Of a DNA stretch of 64,000 bases, positions 7,002 through 15,484 are shown piece by piece. The stretch's first letter is position 1. Every line of letters starts with the position of its first letter. Source of the stretch: Paenibacillus sp. FSL R10-2734 (lineage in GTDB: Bacteria; Bacillota; Bacilli; Paenibacillales; Paenibacillaceae); NCBI RefSeq assembly GCF_037963865.1, contig NZ_CP150170.1, forward strand, positions 6,758,001 to 6,822,000, read 5' to 3'. The position numbers and the translations under genes were made by a program. Below the pieces are notes generated by a model. That model searched no databases. It had not been told where the DNA came from and saw nothing but the letters and a program-made list of their open reading frames with translations.

Positions 7002-8942
7002 ATGCTTCTTCAAGCGACAGGAATTACAAAATCATATGGTATACAGAACGTACTAGACGGCATAAGCCTTCAGGTGAATGAAAAAGAACGCGTCGGGCTC
7101 GTAGGTGTTAATGGTGCCGGAAAATCAACTTTTCTGCAAATCCTTGCCGGTGAAATGTCCTATGACAGCGGTCAAATTCATAAATCAAAAGAAACTACAA
7201 TCGGGTACTTAGCCCAAAATAGCGGACTTCAATCCGACAAAACCATTCATGAAGAAATGATGGCAGTTTTCGCACCGTTGATCGAAGCCGAAGCTGAGCT
7301 AAGAGAGCTGGAAGTCAGCATTGCTGATCCTAAGCTGGCAGAAGATCCAAAACGGTACGATGAATTGCTCGAACGATATGCCCGGCGATCAGATTGGTTC
7401 AAGGATCACGGTGGTTATGAAATGAATACACGAGTCCGCAGTGTCCTGCACGGTATGGGCTTCGGCGAGTTCGCACCGGACACACCCATCTCCACACTCA
7501 GTGGCGGCCAGAAGACTCGACTCGCATTAGCCCGCATTTTGCTTCAGGCTCCCGATCTTCTAATGCTGGATGAGCCTACTAACCATCTGGATATCGAAAC
7601 ATTGACCTGGCTTGAGGATTATCTTCGCAGTTATGCTGGCGGAATTCTGGTCGTATCTCATGACCGTTATTTCCTGGATCGGCTTGTGACTACTATTGTA
7701 GAGATCGAACGCCATCAATCTCGCCGTTATACTGGTAATTACAGTCGGTATGTAGATTTGAAGGCTGCCGAATATGAAGCACGGATGAAGCAATATGAGA
7801 AACAGCAGGATGAAATTTCTAGGATGGAAGATTTCGTTCAGAAAAACATTGTGCGGGCATCTACCACGAAACGCGCGCAGAGTAGACGCAAAGCGCTTGA
7901 GAAGATGGATCGTATCGATCGACCGATGGGAGATCTGAAGAAAGCCAACTTCTCCTTCGAGCCAGACTTCATGTCTGGTAAAGAAGTGCTGCAAGTTCGT
8001 AATGTAGCGGTTGCCTTTAATGAAGGCCCACCTTTGTTCAAGGACGCTTCTTTTGAACTGCGCCGGGGAGAAACCGCTGCACTCATCGGACCTAATGGTA
8101 TCGGTAAATCCACATTACTGCAGTGTATGACCGGAACCCGTGAGCCATCTGCTGGAACCGTTAATTGGGGTACTAAAGTAAAGGTCGCTTATTATGACCA
8201 GGAACAGACCCGCCTCAATCCAAAGAATACAGTAATGGAAGAACTATGGAGTGAATATCCAATGATCGAGGAAGCCAGAATCCGTACGATCCTTGGCAAC
8301 TTCCTATTCAGCGGTGAAGATGTTCTTAAGAAAATTTCTGCGCTGAGCGGCGGAGAAAAAGCCCGAGTTGCATTATCGAAGCTCATGCTGCGCGGCGCTA
8401 ATATGCTCATTCTCGATGAGCCAACCAACCATTTGGATTTGGTCAGCCGTGAGGTTCTAGAATCAGCATTAATTGATTTCGAAGGCACATTGCTCTTCAT
8501 TTCGCATGACCGTTATTTCCTCAATAAAATGGCTGAACGGGTGTTGGAGCTTCATCCTGAGGGGATCGACCAATACCTCGGCAACTACGATGACTATATC
8601 GAGAAGAAACGAGAATTAGAAGAGATCGCGAAAGATGCTGCTGAATTGGCCTCCAAAAATGTCAATAAAGATGCTGCAGTTCCTGAAAAAAACGCTGTTT
8701 CCTCCTTCGAAGCAGACAAGCAGGCCAAGCGCGAAGAGCGGAACCGTAAGCGCCGTATCACTGAGCTCGAGGAGGGGATTGCCTCGTTAGAAGAATCTAT
8801 CGCTTTTATAGAGAATGAGATGACTAAACCTGAAGTTTATCAGGATTATTTAGCACTTCAAGGTCATGAAGAGGACCTGAAGAACAAAAAAACTCAACTT
8901 ACCGATTTATTTAACGAATGGGAAATCCTTGCTGACGAATAA
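7002..8942 (+). CDS. ydiF: ABC-F family ATPase, YdiF-like
   Basis: A 646-residue soluble ABC-F protein with two ABC domains and no membrane segments. Domain 1 has GVNGAGKSTF and LSGGQKTRLALARILL; domain 2 has GPNGIGKSTL and LSGGEKARVALSKLML; both have DEPTNHLD. A linker of about 80 residues between the domains and a C-terminal coiled coil (about 560-640) match YdiF. ABC-F proteins act at the ribosomal E site in translation; an antibiotic-resistance role is not indicated by context. The start with GGTGGAG is preferred over an in-frame ATG at 6939. Position beside the tsaD block matches B. subtilis ydiF. Confidence 0.92.
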   Translation: MLLQATGITKSYGIQNVLDGISLQVNEKERVGLVGVNGAGKSTFLQILAGEMSYDSGQIHKSKETTIGYLAQNSGLQSDKTIHEEMMAVFAPLIEAEAELRELEVSIADPKLAEDPKRYDELLERYARRSDWFKDHGGYEMNTRVRSVLHGMGFGEFAPDTPISTLSGGQKTRLALARILLQAPDLLMLDEPTNHLDIETLTWLEDYLRSYAGGILVVSHDRYFLDRLVTTIVEIERHQSRRYTGNYSRYVDLKAAEYEARMKQYEKQQDEISRMEDFVQKNIVRASTTKRAQSRRKALEKMDRIDRPMGDLKKANFSFEPDFMSGKEVLQVRNVAVAFNEGPPLFKDASFELRRGETAALIGPNGIGKSTLLQCMTGTREPSAGTVNWGTKVKVAYYDQEQTRLNPKNTVMEELWSEYPMIEEARIRTILGNFLFSGEDVLKKISALSGGEKARVALSKLMLRGANMLILDEPTNHLDLVSREVLESALIDFEGTLLFISHDRYFLNKMAERVLELHPEGIDQYLGNYDDYIEKKRELEEIAKDAAELASKNVNKDAAVPEKNAVSSFEADKQAKREERNRKRRITELEEGIASLEESIAFIENEMTKPEVYQDYLALQGHEEDLKNKKTQLTDLFNEWEILADE

Positions 8943-8996
8943 TGTAAATCCACTTCATAAATATTTTTTCACAGTTCCCGATTTGTTCATAAACAG

Positions 8997-9255
8997 TTAT
9001 CCACAGCACTATGCACAGGTTTCGTGTATAACTCCCTACTAAAAAAGCCCCTGAGGGGCTTTTTTTATGCGTTAAATCGGTATTTTCGAATTACAGGAAT
9101 TATTATCCACCGAATTATCCACATTATCCACAATTCCCACAAGGTTTCATTGCTAACAAAAATGGTTATAAGGCCATTTTAAAAAGTGCCGACATTGCTG
9201 ATTTTACGCACTTTTTACACAACACAGACAGAATATGTGGATAACGTTGTCCACA
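8997..9255. promoter_or_regulatory. DnaA-box cluster
   Basis: Four perfect TTATCCACA boxes (8997-9005, 9115-9123 and 9124-9132 on plus; 9236-9244 on minus) and four one-mismatch boxes (9009-9017, 9103-9111, 9213-9221, 9247-9255) lie within 260 bases. No dnaA or dnaN is nearby, so this is not the chromosomal origin itself. From memory, B. subtilis has a DnaA-binding cluster near gcp, the tsaD ortholog, also beside ydiF. Confidence 0.85.
9041..9067 (+). terminator. Terminator of ydiF
   Basis: AAAAAAGCCCC-TGA-GGGGCTTTTTTT, a compact GC stem with T-run about 100 bases after the ydiF stop. It lies inside the DnaA-box cluster. Confidence 0.9.
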
Positions 9256-9383
9256 ACTTGACAAAAGACGTAAGAGCTCCAAAAACCCTTCATATTATGA
9301 TAAAAAATCCCCACAAAGTGGGGCTTTGCTTCGATGCGTACTCAGGTACTTTGCGGGGGCCCCAAATATATACTTTCTAATAC

Positions 9384-9422
9384 GAAAAAAAGAACCCGCT
9401 ATCTCCTAATCAGACAGCGGGC
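9384..9422 (-). terminator. Terminator of leuA
   Basis: On the minus strand CCCGCTGTCT pairs with AGATAGCGGG and a T-run follows, starting 10 bases after the leuA stop. Confidence 0.9.
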
Positions 9423-9432
9423 ACGTCATATA

Positions 9433-10968
9433 TCAAACGATCTGCGTAGAGAGTAGTGCAGCGTTACAGGCTGCAATATAGGCAATCCCTGCCGCCATGA
9501 TAATATCTTGATGCGTAGCTGTGCCTCTAAATTTAAGACCTTCCCACTCTACCATCACAGCCGCCTCCGCTTGGGCGTTCTCTCCACTTCCGAGTGAATG
9601 CAGCTCGAGCCCCGCAAAATCGATGTCTTCTGATATTCCTTGCCCAATAGCGGCGATGATGGCCTCAAGCGGGCCATCCCCAGTGCTCGTATGAGAGGTC
9701 TCCTGCCCAGACTTCAAGTGGTGAACCGTAACCGCAGCTACCCGGCGCTGGGCACTGCCTGCCAACACCTGAACCTCGCCGAGTTCATAAACCTGAGCCT
9801 GCTGTCCAGTTGTACTGCTCACCATTTGCAGCAGTTGGTCATCACTGACAACCTTTTGACGATCAGCGGTCTCTTTAAAGGATTCATACAGTGCATCCAG
9901 CTCTAATGGCTCTAAAGTGATCCCATACTTCGCAGCCCGGTCCTTCAGCGCATGCCTGCCAGAGTGCTTGCCCAGAATGATCATGCTGCGCGGAATGCCC
10001 AGGCGTTCTGGGTCCATAATCTCATAGGTGCTGCGATCCTTCAGCAAACCATCCTGGTGAATCCCTGACTCATGCTGGAAGGCATTCCTTCCGACGACTG
10101 GTTTGTTATAGGCGATTGGAAAATGCATCGCTCCGCTAATCAGGCGCGAAGTATCATACAATTTATCCAGTACGATCCCTGTTTCTGCCCCAATAGCATC
10201 TCCTCTTGTTTCGAGTGCCATTACAAGTTCCTCCAGTGCACAGTTCCCTGTACGCTCACCCACTCCATTAACAGTCACTTCTATCTGAGTCGCTCCTCCT
10301 GCAATCGCTGCTAGGCTGTTAGCTACAGCCAGCCCCAAATCGTTATGACAGTGGGCACTATAGCTTACCGTGTCGCCGCGTCTTGCTCCCTGCCGTACTC
10401 GGCGGAACATCTCCCCGTATTCATGTGGCAATGCGTATCCGACCGTATCCGGCAGATTGATAATAGAAGCTCCTTCCTCTATAACGGCTTCAACCATTTC
10501 GATCAGATCATCGATCCCTGTCCGCGCTGCATCCATAGCTGTGAATTCAACTACATCAGAGAATTGACGTGCATAAGCCGTCATCTCGCGGGCTTTGGCT
10601 ACAACTTCAGCTCTGCTCATACGCAATTGATGCTGCAAATGAATATCAGAAGAGGAGATGAACAGGTGGATCCGCCGGCGTTCAGCATCTTGAGTTGCCC
10701 GAACTGCTGCGTCGATATCACCTTTAACCGCCCGTGCAAAACCGCAAATTTCCACATTTCGCACCTTACGCGAAATCGTCTGTACTGCTGCAAAATCACC
10801 AGGGCTCGATATCGGAAATCCAGGTTCCATCACATCAACGCCCAAATCAGCGAGCTTATAGGCCAGCAGTATTTTTTGCTCTGGGGTCAGACTTGCACCC
10901 GGAGCCTGTTCACCATCTCGCAGTGTCGTATCGAAAATTTGTATACGTTTCTTTACTGGAATAATCAT
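9433..10968 (-). CDS. leuA: 2-isopropylmalate synthase LeuA
   Basis: A 511-residue enzyme that condenses acetyl-CoA with 2-oxoisovalerate, the first committed step of leucine synthesis. The N-terminal HMGL-like TIM barrel has FDTTLRDGEQAPG, the metal-binding HCHNDLGLAVANS (about residues 205-217), and GRNAFQHESGIHQDG. The C-terminal third (from about residue 390) is the LeuA regulatory domain for leucine feedback. AGGAGG precedes the ATG. No other leu genes are adjacent. Its leader of about 850 bases holds two tandem T-boxes, so transcription should respond to uncharged tRNA. Confidence 0.97.
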   Translation of the reverse strand: MIIPVKKRIQIFDTTLRDGEQAPGASLTPEQKILLAYKLADLGVDVMEPGFPISSPGDFAAVQTISRKVRNVEICGFARAVKGDIDAAVRATQDAERRRIHLFISSSDIHLQHQLRMSRAEVVAKAREMTAYARQFSDVVEFTAMDAARTGIDDLIEMVEAVIEEGASIINLPDTVGYALPHEYGEMFRRVRQGARRGDTVSYSAHCHNDLGLAVANSLAAIAGGATQIEVTVNGVGERTGNCALEELVMALETRGDAIGAETGIVLDKLYDTSRLISGAMHFPIAYNKPVVGRNAFQHESGIHQDGLLKDRSTYEIMDPERLGIPRSMIILGKHSGRHALKDRAAKYGITLEPLELDALYESFKETADRQKVVSDDQLLQMVSSTTGQQAQVYELGEVQVLAGSAQRRVAAVTVHHLKSGQETSHTSTGDGPLEAIIAAIGQGISEDIDFAGLELHSLGSGENAQAEAAVMVEWEGLKFRGTATHQDIIMAAGIAYIAACNAALLSTQIV

Positions 10969-11024
10969 CTGAATTCCTCCTAGTTTTCCTCTTATTAGAT
11001 TTCTTACACATCTTCTTCTTCAGC

Positions 11025-11054
11025 GCAGAGCCACACGTCGACTTGTGGTTCTGC
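11025..11054 (-). promoter_or_regulatory. 30-bp near-palindrome between T-box and leuA
   Basis: GCAGAACCACAAGTC and GACGTGTGGCTCTGC (minus strand) pair over 15 bp with two mismatches. It lies about 55 bases before the leuA start, downstream of both T-box terminators. It may be an RNA hairpin or an operator; no family assigned. Confidence 0.35.
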
Positions 11055-11163
11055 AATATCCCACCCACTGCTGCCGGCAGCTAGTCATTCGAATGAACCT
11101 CTCCTGTTTGGAGCGTCCATTCATGGCGTCCTATGAAGTCATCAGCTCATCACTGCAAGAACG

Positions 11164-11460
11164 CAAAAACCCGCCGTCTCTTAATAAAGAGACGGCGGGT
11201 TACCCCTCCGCGGTACCACTCTTTTTGACGCATAGGCTAGTAATAATCAAGCCATTAAGCTGCGTCCAGCTCTTCTTTCCGGAGATCCTAATCATGTCAA
11301 GATATCCGAAAAGGTCCGATAACGGGGACAACCGTAGGCAGCATACTCTTCTTCCGCCGCTCCGCTCCCGGGCGAGATTCAAGACATCCGGTGACTGCGT
11401 CGCACCAACCCGCAGCTCTCTGTTCACCATCGTTCTCTACTACTCCCGTTCATAGCGTGT
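11164..11460 (-). ncRNA. T-box leader, promoter-distal copy (leuA)
   Basis: The T-box sequence AGAGTGGTACCGCGG lies at 11208-11222 (minus strand), followed by a strong terminator (CCCGCCGTCTCTT/AAGAGACGGCGGG plus TTTTT, 11164-11199). The Stem I region starts near 11455 with an AGTAGTAGAG-type segment, and a specifier-loop candidate reads GAAT-CTC-GCC. CTC (Leu) suits leuA, but the codon register was assigned by eye. A weak internal -10 (TATACT) precedes it. Confidence 0.9.
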
Positions 11461-11494
11461 AGTATATAATTTAATCACTACTCTAAAATCCATA

Positions 11495-11822
11495 CAAAAA
11501 AGCCTGCCATCTCATTCAAGAGACGACAGGCTGTTAACCTTCGCGGTACCACTCTTGTTGATGTTCTGTACCGGCTAAATACAGCCGCTCCACTTGAACA
11601 TCCACTCAACGGTCAAGTATGTTACGTACTCGACCACCCTATCACGGAGGTTACCCGTAGACGGTGTACGAACGTTCCGGCGACAATTGCCGGTAATGCT
11701 TCCACCGTTCCGCTCCCAGACGAGTTCAGGTCCCCTTCGACTGCGTCGCACCCACCCGCAGCTCTCTTATCCCAGAGTATCCTTACTACTTCCGCTCATC
11801 GCGTTTCCTTGTATAATTGAAT
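11495..11822 (-). ncRNA. T-box leader, promoter-proximal copy (leuA)
   Basis: A second full T-box: AGAGTGGTACCGCG at 11542-11555 (minus strand) and terminator AGCCTGTCGTCTC/GAGATGGCAGGCT plus TTTTTT (11495-11532). Stem I contains GGAAGTAGTAAGG and a specifier candidate CTGAA-CTC-GTC; both copies share CTC followed by GGGAGCGG. It lies directly after the strong leuA promoter, so RNA polymerase must pass two leucine-type switches. Confidence 0.92.
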
Positions 11823-11829
11823 TGAACTG

Positions 11830-11859
11830 ATTATACCCGCTTGATCCAAAAGATGTCAA
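11830..11859 (-). promoter_or_regulatory. Sigma-A promoter of the leuA transcript
   Basis: Minus strand TTGACA, 18 bases, TATAAT, near consensus. The -35 overlaps the stop region of tsaD. Confidence 0.85.
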
Positions 11860-12905
11860 TAGGCGGATACAGACCATTGTTCCAGTGAGAAACCAGGGTC
11901 AGCAACCATATCCAGCGGCGTACCACCGTCATGCTGCCACTTCACATAGGCAGCAGCTCCGATCATAGCTGCATTATCCGTGCAATATACCGGAGGTGGA
12001 ATAATAAGCTCAATACCCTCTGCTTCACAGCGCGAAATCAATGCCGAGCGCAGCCCAGCATTAGCAGCTACACCCCCACATAACAATAACTGCTTGGAGC
12101 TAGTAGCTTTAACAGCACGTACCGCCTTTTCCACCAGTACCTCAACCACTGATTCTTGAAACCCACGGGCGATGCCTGCCACATCCGGCGTAAGACCTTT
12201 CATTTTACTCTGATTCACAACATTCAGCACAGCCGACTTCAAGCCACTGAAGCTGAAATCATAAGAATCCGGCTCCAGCCATACTCGTGGCAAGGGTACA
12301 ACTTCAGTCGCTTCACGTGCCAGACGATCCACATGAGGTCCGCCGGGATAAGGGAATCCTAGTGCCCGAGCCACTTTATCATAAGCTTCACCTACAGCAT
12401 CATCACGGGTACGTCCGATAATTCGGAACTCACCCTCTCGCTCCATATGAACCAGTTCAGTATGTCCACCTGACACCACTAATGTCATACAAGGATACTG
12501 CAACTCCGCCACTAGACGGTTAGCATAAATATGTCCTGCAATATGATGTGTGCCGATTAACGGCTTCCCCCATGCGAGAGCAAGACTCTTAGCAGCTACT
12601 ACCCCTACAAGTAAAGCACCCACCAAGCCTGGACCTTGCGTAACCGCCACCGCCGACAATTGTTCTGGTGTAACCCCTGCTGTAGCTAGTGCTTCCTCTA
12701 TAACCAGCGTAATCACTTCCACGTGCTTACGTGAGGCTACTTCTGGTACCACGCCGCCGAAGGCACGATGTGTCTCTATCTGACTTGAGATGATATTGGA
12801 TAATACTTCAGAGCCATTCTTGACCACGGCCACCGACGTTTCATCACAACTCGTCTCAATAGCAAGTATTAGTACAGGCTGAGCTGTGCCCGTTTCTGTC
12901 TTCAT
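11856..12905 (-). CDS. tsaD: tRNA N6-threonylcarbamoyladenosine transferase TsaD
   Basis: A 349-residue ASKHA-fold enzyme that transfers threonylcarbamoyl to A37 of ANN-decoding tRNAs, with TsaB and TsaE. Landmarks are LAIETSCDETS at the start, GTHHIAGHIYANRL (metal-binding histidines, about residues 118-131), VSGGHTEL, and CGGVAANAGLRS. Its ATG overlaps the rimI stop by four bases (ATGA), giving tight translational coupling. Formerly called gcp. Confidence 0.97.
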   Translation of the reverse strand: MKTETGTAQPVLILAIETSCDETSVAVVKNGSEVLSNIISSQIETHRAFGGVVPEVASRKHVEVITLVIEEALATAGVTPEQLSAVAVTQGPGLVGALLVGVVAAKSLALAWGKPLIGTHHIAGHIYANRLVAELQYPCMTLVVSGGHTELVHMEREGEFRIIGRTRDDAVGEAYDKVARALGFPYPGGPHVDRLAREATEVVPLPRVWLEPDSYDFSFSGLKSAVLNVVNQSKMKGLTPDVAGIARGFQESVVEVLVEKAVRAVKATSSKQLLLCGGVAANAGLRSALISRCEAEGIELIIPPPVYCTDNAAMIGAAAYVKWQHDGGTPLDMVADPGFSLEQWSVSAY

Positions 12906-13426
12906 TTCAAGTCCACGCTTCCTTCCATATTGCCATGCTCCTCATTCTCTGGCAGATCCGCCCACATAATGAGCGCATCCTCACGATTATCGGAATAATA
13001 TCCTTTGCGTGTGCCGGCAGAACGAAAGCCTTTTTTACGATATAAATTCTGTGCTACCTCGTTCGATACCCGTACCTCAAGCGTAATGGATTTCATGCCC
13101 ACATAAGATGCCGTCTTCATAAGCTCTTCCAGCAGGCGCTCGCCCCATTTACGTCCCCGATAGGCTTCGAGCAAGGCTATATTCGTCACATGCGCCTCAT
13201 CCACGATAGCCCACATACCGGCATAGCCGATAATACGACCTGCCAGTTCCATCACCATATATTTTGCAAAATGATTATGTGTCAGCTCGTTTCGAAAAGC
13301 TTCCTCCGTCCAAGGCATCGTGAAGGCTTCCCGCTCAATGATAAGAATGTCAGGAATATCTTCCAGCTTCATCAAACGAAAAACAAGTTCAGTCTCCTGA
13401 GCTCTCATGGCTTCTGCTTCCGTCAT
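12902..13426 (-). CDS. rimI: Ribosomal-protein-alanine N-acetyltransferase RimI
   Basis: A 174-residue GNAT acetyltransferase. Residues 15-160 hold the fold, with an acetyl-CoA loop around AYRGRKWGERLLEEL and LEVRVSNEVAQNLYRKKGF, the RimI-type C-terminal motif. It probably acetylates the N-terminus of ribosomal protein S18. It sits between tsaB and tsaD and overlaps both by a few bases, an order conserved in Firmicutes. The last 12 residues are a non-conserved tail. Confidence 0.93.
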   Translation of the reverse strand: MTEAEAMRAQETELVFRLMKLEDIPDILIIEREAFTMPWTEEAFRNELTHNHFAKYMVMELAGRIIGYAGMWAIVDEAHVTNIALLEAYRGRKWGERLLEELMKTASYVGMKSITLEVRVSNEVAQNLYRKKGFRSAGTRKGYYSDNREDALIMWADLPENEEHGNMEGSVDLK

Positions 13427-14256
13427 TATTTATTTAAGCCCCCTTCTCTGCTTAACCGCAGATTGGCCTCCGCTTCTGAAATCTGAGTATAGTTAGGGAT
13501 CAAACTATGGAGATCATCATGCTCTACCTGAAGCCGGGCTTCTCCAAGAAATCCTGTCCAGCGGCCTTCCATCTCGTAAGGAACGGCTATAGCAGTGACG
13601 AGTTCCATCAGTGGACGAAGCGATTCCTCACTGCCATGCACATTAGTCTCTCCGACAAACCATAGAACAGCAGGTTTTTTGCCCTCCACTGACGCCTGTT
13701 CTAAACGTTCAGCTAAGTACTCCACCCAGTCTGCCATCAGGCGGATGGCATCAGGTTCAAGACGGCTAGGAGCACTATTTCCCTCAGCGGCGAATAGTCC
13801 TGTATACACCTGTCCCCGACGTGCATCCATTAGTGGAATGATCCAGTCAGGTCCGTAGGCACTATTCTCGGTAGCTTGTCCCGACTCTTCTATTGCCTTA
13901 TTGTTAACCGCTGTTTGATAACCACCCCACGCCACTGCATGTAGACTCGAAATACCGGCTACTGGGACATTCCATGCCCACGCCAGCGTCTTAGCAGCGG
14001 TAACCGCGATTCGTGTGCCTGTATAAGATCCAGGACCGACACCAACAGAAATCCCACCCAGCATAGCAGCAGTAGTTCCCGTAGCTTGCAACGCCTGCTC
14101 TATAATCGGCAGCAAATGCACCGAATGATTCCGTTCTCCGGAAGCATTAATTTCATGCAGTAGTTCTCCATTCTCTGTAACTGCCACGCCTAATACTGCA
14201 GTTGATGTATCCAGCGCTAAAAGCCGCTTACGCGGCTCTGTATTCTGATTCGTCAT
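13426..14256 (-). CDS. tsaB: t6A synthesis protein TsaB
   Basis: An ASKHA-fold, catalytically inactive partner of TsaD. LLALDTSTAVLGVAV lies at the N-terminus and GVGPGSYTGTRIAVTAAKTLAW around residues 75-95; the latter is the best TsaB marker. The start MTNQNTEPRKR is five bases after the tsaE stop; an earlier ATG at 14292 would overlap tsaE by about 30 bases. It contains an unusual insert of about 30 residues (near 110-140, polar, Ala/Asn-rich) relative to a compact TsaB. The stop overlaps the rimI start (TAATG). Confidence 0.93.
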   Translation of the reverse strand: MTNQNTEPRKRLLALDTSTAVLGVAVTENGELLHEINASGERNHSVHLLPIIEQALQATGTTAAMLGGISVGVGPGSYTGTRIAVTAAKTLAWAWNVPVAGISSLHAVAWGGYQTAVNNKAIEESGQATENSAYGPDWIIPLMDARRGQVYTGLFAAEGNSAPSRLEPDAIRLMADWVEYLAERLEQASVEGKKPAVLWFVGETNVHGSEESLRPLMELVTAIAVPYEMEGRWTGFLGEARLQVEHDDLHSLIPNYTQISEAEANLRLSREGGLNK

Positions 14257-14261
14257 CTTCC

Positions 14262-14744
14262 TTAACCCCACTTCTGGATCAGCCCTCGGCACAGCTCACC
14301 GTAAGGCTCCCCGATTCCGGTCACCGTAATGATTCTTTCCTCTGGTCCGACTGTTTCCATATATATGTGCATATGCCGCGGCGGCATTAAATCCGTAATA
14401 ATACTGCTCCATTCCACCAAGCAAACACCTTGCCCGTAAAAATACTCATCTAGTCCAAGCTCGTCCGCTTCCTGAAGCGAAATCCGATATACATCCATAT
14501 GATATAGCGGTAGACGCCCCTCGTACTCTTTTATAATTGTAAAAGTAGGACTATTTACGATCCCCTTTACTCCAAGATGCCGAGCGTAGCCTTGCGAGAA
14601 TGCCGTTTTTCCTGCACCTAGATCGCCATCCAAACCGATAACCATTCCTGGAGTTGAAGCAGCAGCTATTGAGCTTGCGAGTTGCTCCGTATCCTGCAGG
14701 CTGTAAGAACGGTAAGTGAACACCGTTTCGTCTGTTTTGTCCAA
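14262..14744 (-). CDS. tsaE: t6A synthesis ATPase TsaE
   Basis: A 160-residue P-loop ATPase of the t6A complex. Walker A is GDLGAGKTAF (about residues 40-49), followed by VNSPTFTIIKEY and HMDVYRI, with LVEWSS as the Walker B-like segment. It starts with TTG (AGGTGG nine bases upstream), as no ATG fits. It is first in tsaE-tsaB-rimI-tsaD. Confidence 0.95.
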   Translation of the reverse strand: MDKTDETVFTYRSYSLQDTEQLASSIAAASTPGMVIGLDGDLGAGKTAFSQGYARHLGVKGIVNSPTFTIIKEYEGRLPLYHMDVYRISLQEADELGLDEYFYGQGVCLVEWSSIITDLMPPRHMHIYMETVGPEERIITVTGIGEPYGELCRGLIQKWG

Positions 14745-14867
14745 CTACAACTACCACCTTTTAAAATATACCTGCCGAAAACCATTACTTTTAATTATAT
14801 CGGTATGCTCCATCCACCGCAACAACTGTCCCTACTCATTCTTTCATACTACCCTTCCAAAAAATAG

Positions 14868-14911
14868 AAAAAGAGACTTTTACGCAAACTTAAGCATAAA
14901 AAGTCTCTTTT
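14868..14911. terminator. Bidirectional terminator after sspH
   Basis: AAAAGAGACTTTTACG and the matching CATAAAAAGTCTCTTTT form a long stem with A/T flanks. It closes the sspH unit (minus strand) ahead of tsaE. Confidence 0.8.
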
Positions 14912-14956
14912 ATTAAACAATGATTTAGCTACCCCAATTCTTCGACCTAGCTCCTC

Positions 14957-15142
14957 TTAATGCTCTTGCTCTTCTAGCCGTTCTACACCTACTGTATGCG
15001 TATTGGTTGGGCGTGAGCCCACTTGAACCGTAGCCATACCATTCTGCGCATCCACATGCTCAATCCATACAGGTTCCCCGTCCAAATGTACACTTACCGT
15101 TTCTTTAGAAGCATAAATATCCTGTGCCCGCTTTACGTCCAC
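14957..15142 (-). CDS. sspH: Small acid-soluble spore protein, H type
   Basis: A 61-residue protein starting MDVKRAQDIYAS and containing GEPVWIEHVDAQNGMATVQ, the SspH signature. These minor SASPs are made in the forespore and found in the spore core. The start is GTG, nine bases after AAAGGAGG. It follows the small unknown gene at 15174-15344 by 31 bases and ends before a strong terminator. The residues after position 42 are non-conserved. Confidence 0.9.
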   Translation of the reverse strand: MDVKRAQDIYASKETVSVHLDGEPVWIEHVDAQNGMATVQVGSRPTNTHTVGVERLEEQEH

Positions 15143-15173
15143 AACTGTTATCCTCCTTTATTTTCCCTAAATT

Positions 15174-15344
15174 TCACGATTCTAATGGTGATGTTTCTTC
15201 GAGGGTTGATTCCGCATCAAGCTTCTCCGAGTCCGAGACCTGACTAGTCTCCGGCGAAGCAATAATGCTGTCCCAATCCACAACTGTCGCTGGAATATCC
15301 TGCTCGCTTAGAGCATCACTCCAGTCGTTTCCACGCGGTTCCAT
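15174..15344 (-). CDS. Small acidic protein of unknown function
   Basis: A 56-residue reading frame with GGAGGAG before the ATG. It begins MEPRGNDWSDALSEQD and is rich in Asp, Glu and Ser throughout, with no membrane segment or cysteine. Its position 31 bases upstream of sspH on the same strand suggests co-transcription and possibly forespore expression. No family recognised. Confidence 0.6.
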   Translation of the reverse strand: MEPRGNDWSDALSEQDIPATVVDWDSIIASPETSQVSDSEKLDAESTLEETSPLES

Positions 15345-15416
15345 GACTTAGTATTCTCCTCCTCAGCTTCACAAGCCTGAGTTTATTTTTTCCCAAGCTT
15401 CACAAATAATGCGCTA

Positions 15417-15446
15417 GGCTAGAAAAGCATCTCGTGCCTCATACTA
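15417..15446 (+). promoter_or_regulatory. Candidate sigma-G promoter of the ku operon
   Basis: CATACTA (15440-15446) fully matches the sigma-G -10 (CATWHTA); GGCTA lies 18 bases upstream and is only a partial -35 match. B. subtilis ykoU/ykoV (ligD/ku) are known to be forespore genes, which fits. Confidence 0.5.
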
Positions 15447-15484
15447 ACCCAAAGCAGACTAACTTAGATCAGGAGGCGTTTCTC

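Noticed and set aside
9186..9380. 64-codon plus frame in the DnaA-box region
   Set aside because: No ribosome binding site; the stretch is explained by DnaA boxes and the leuA terminator.
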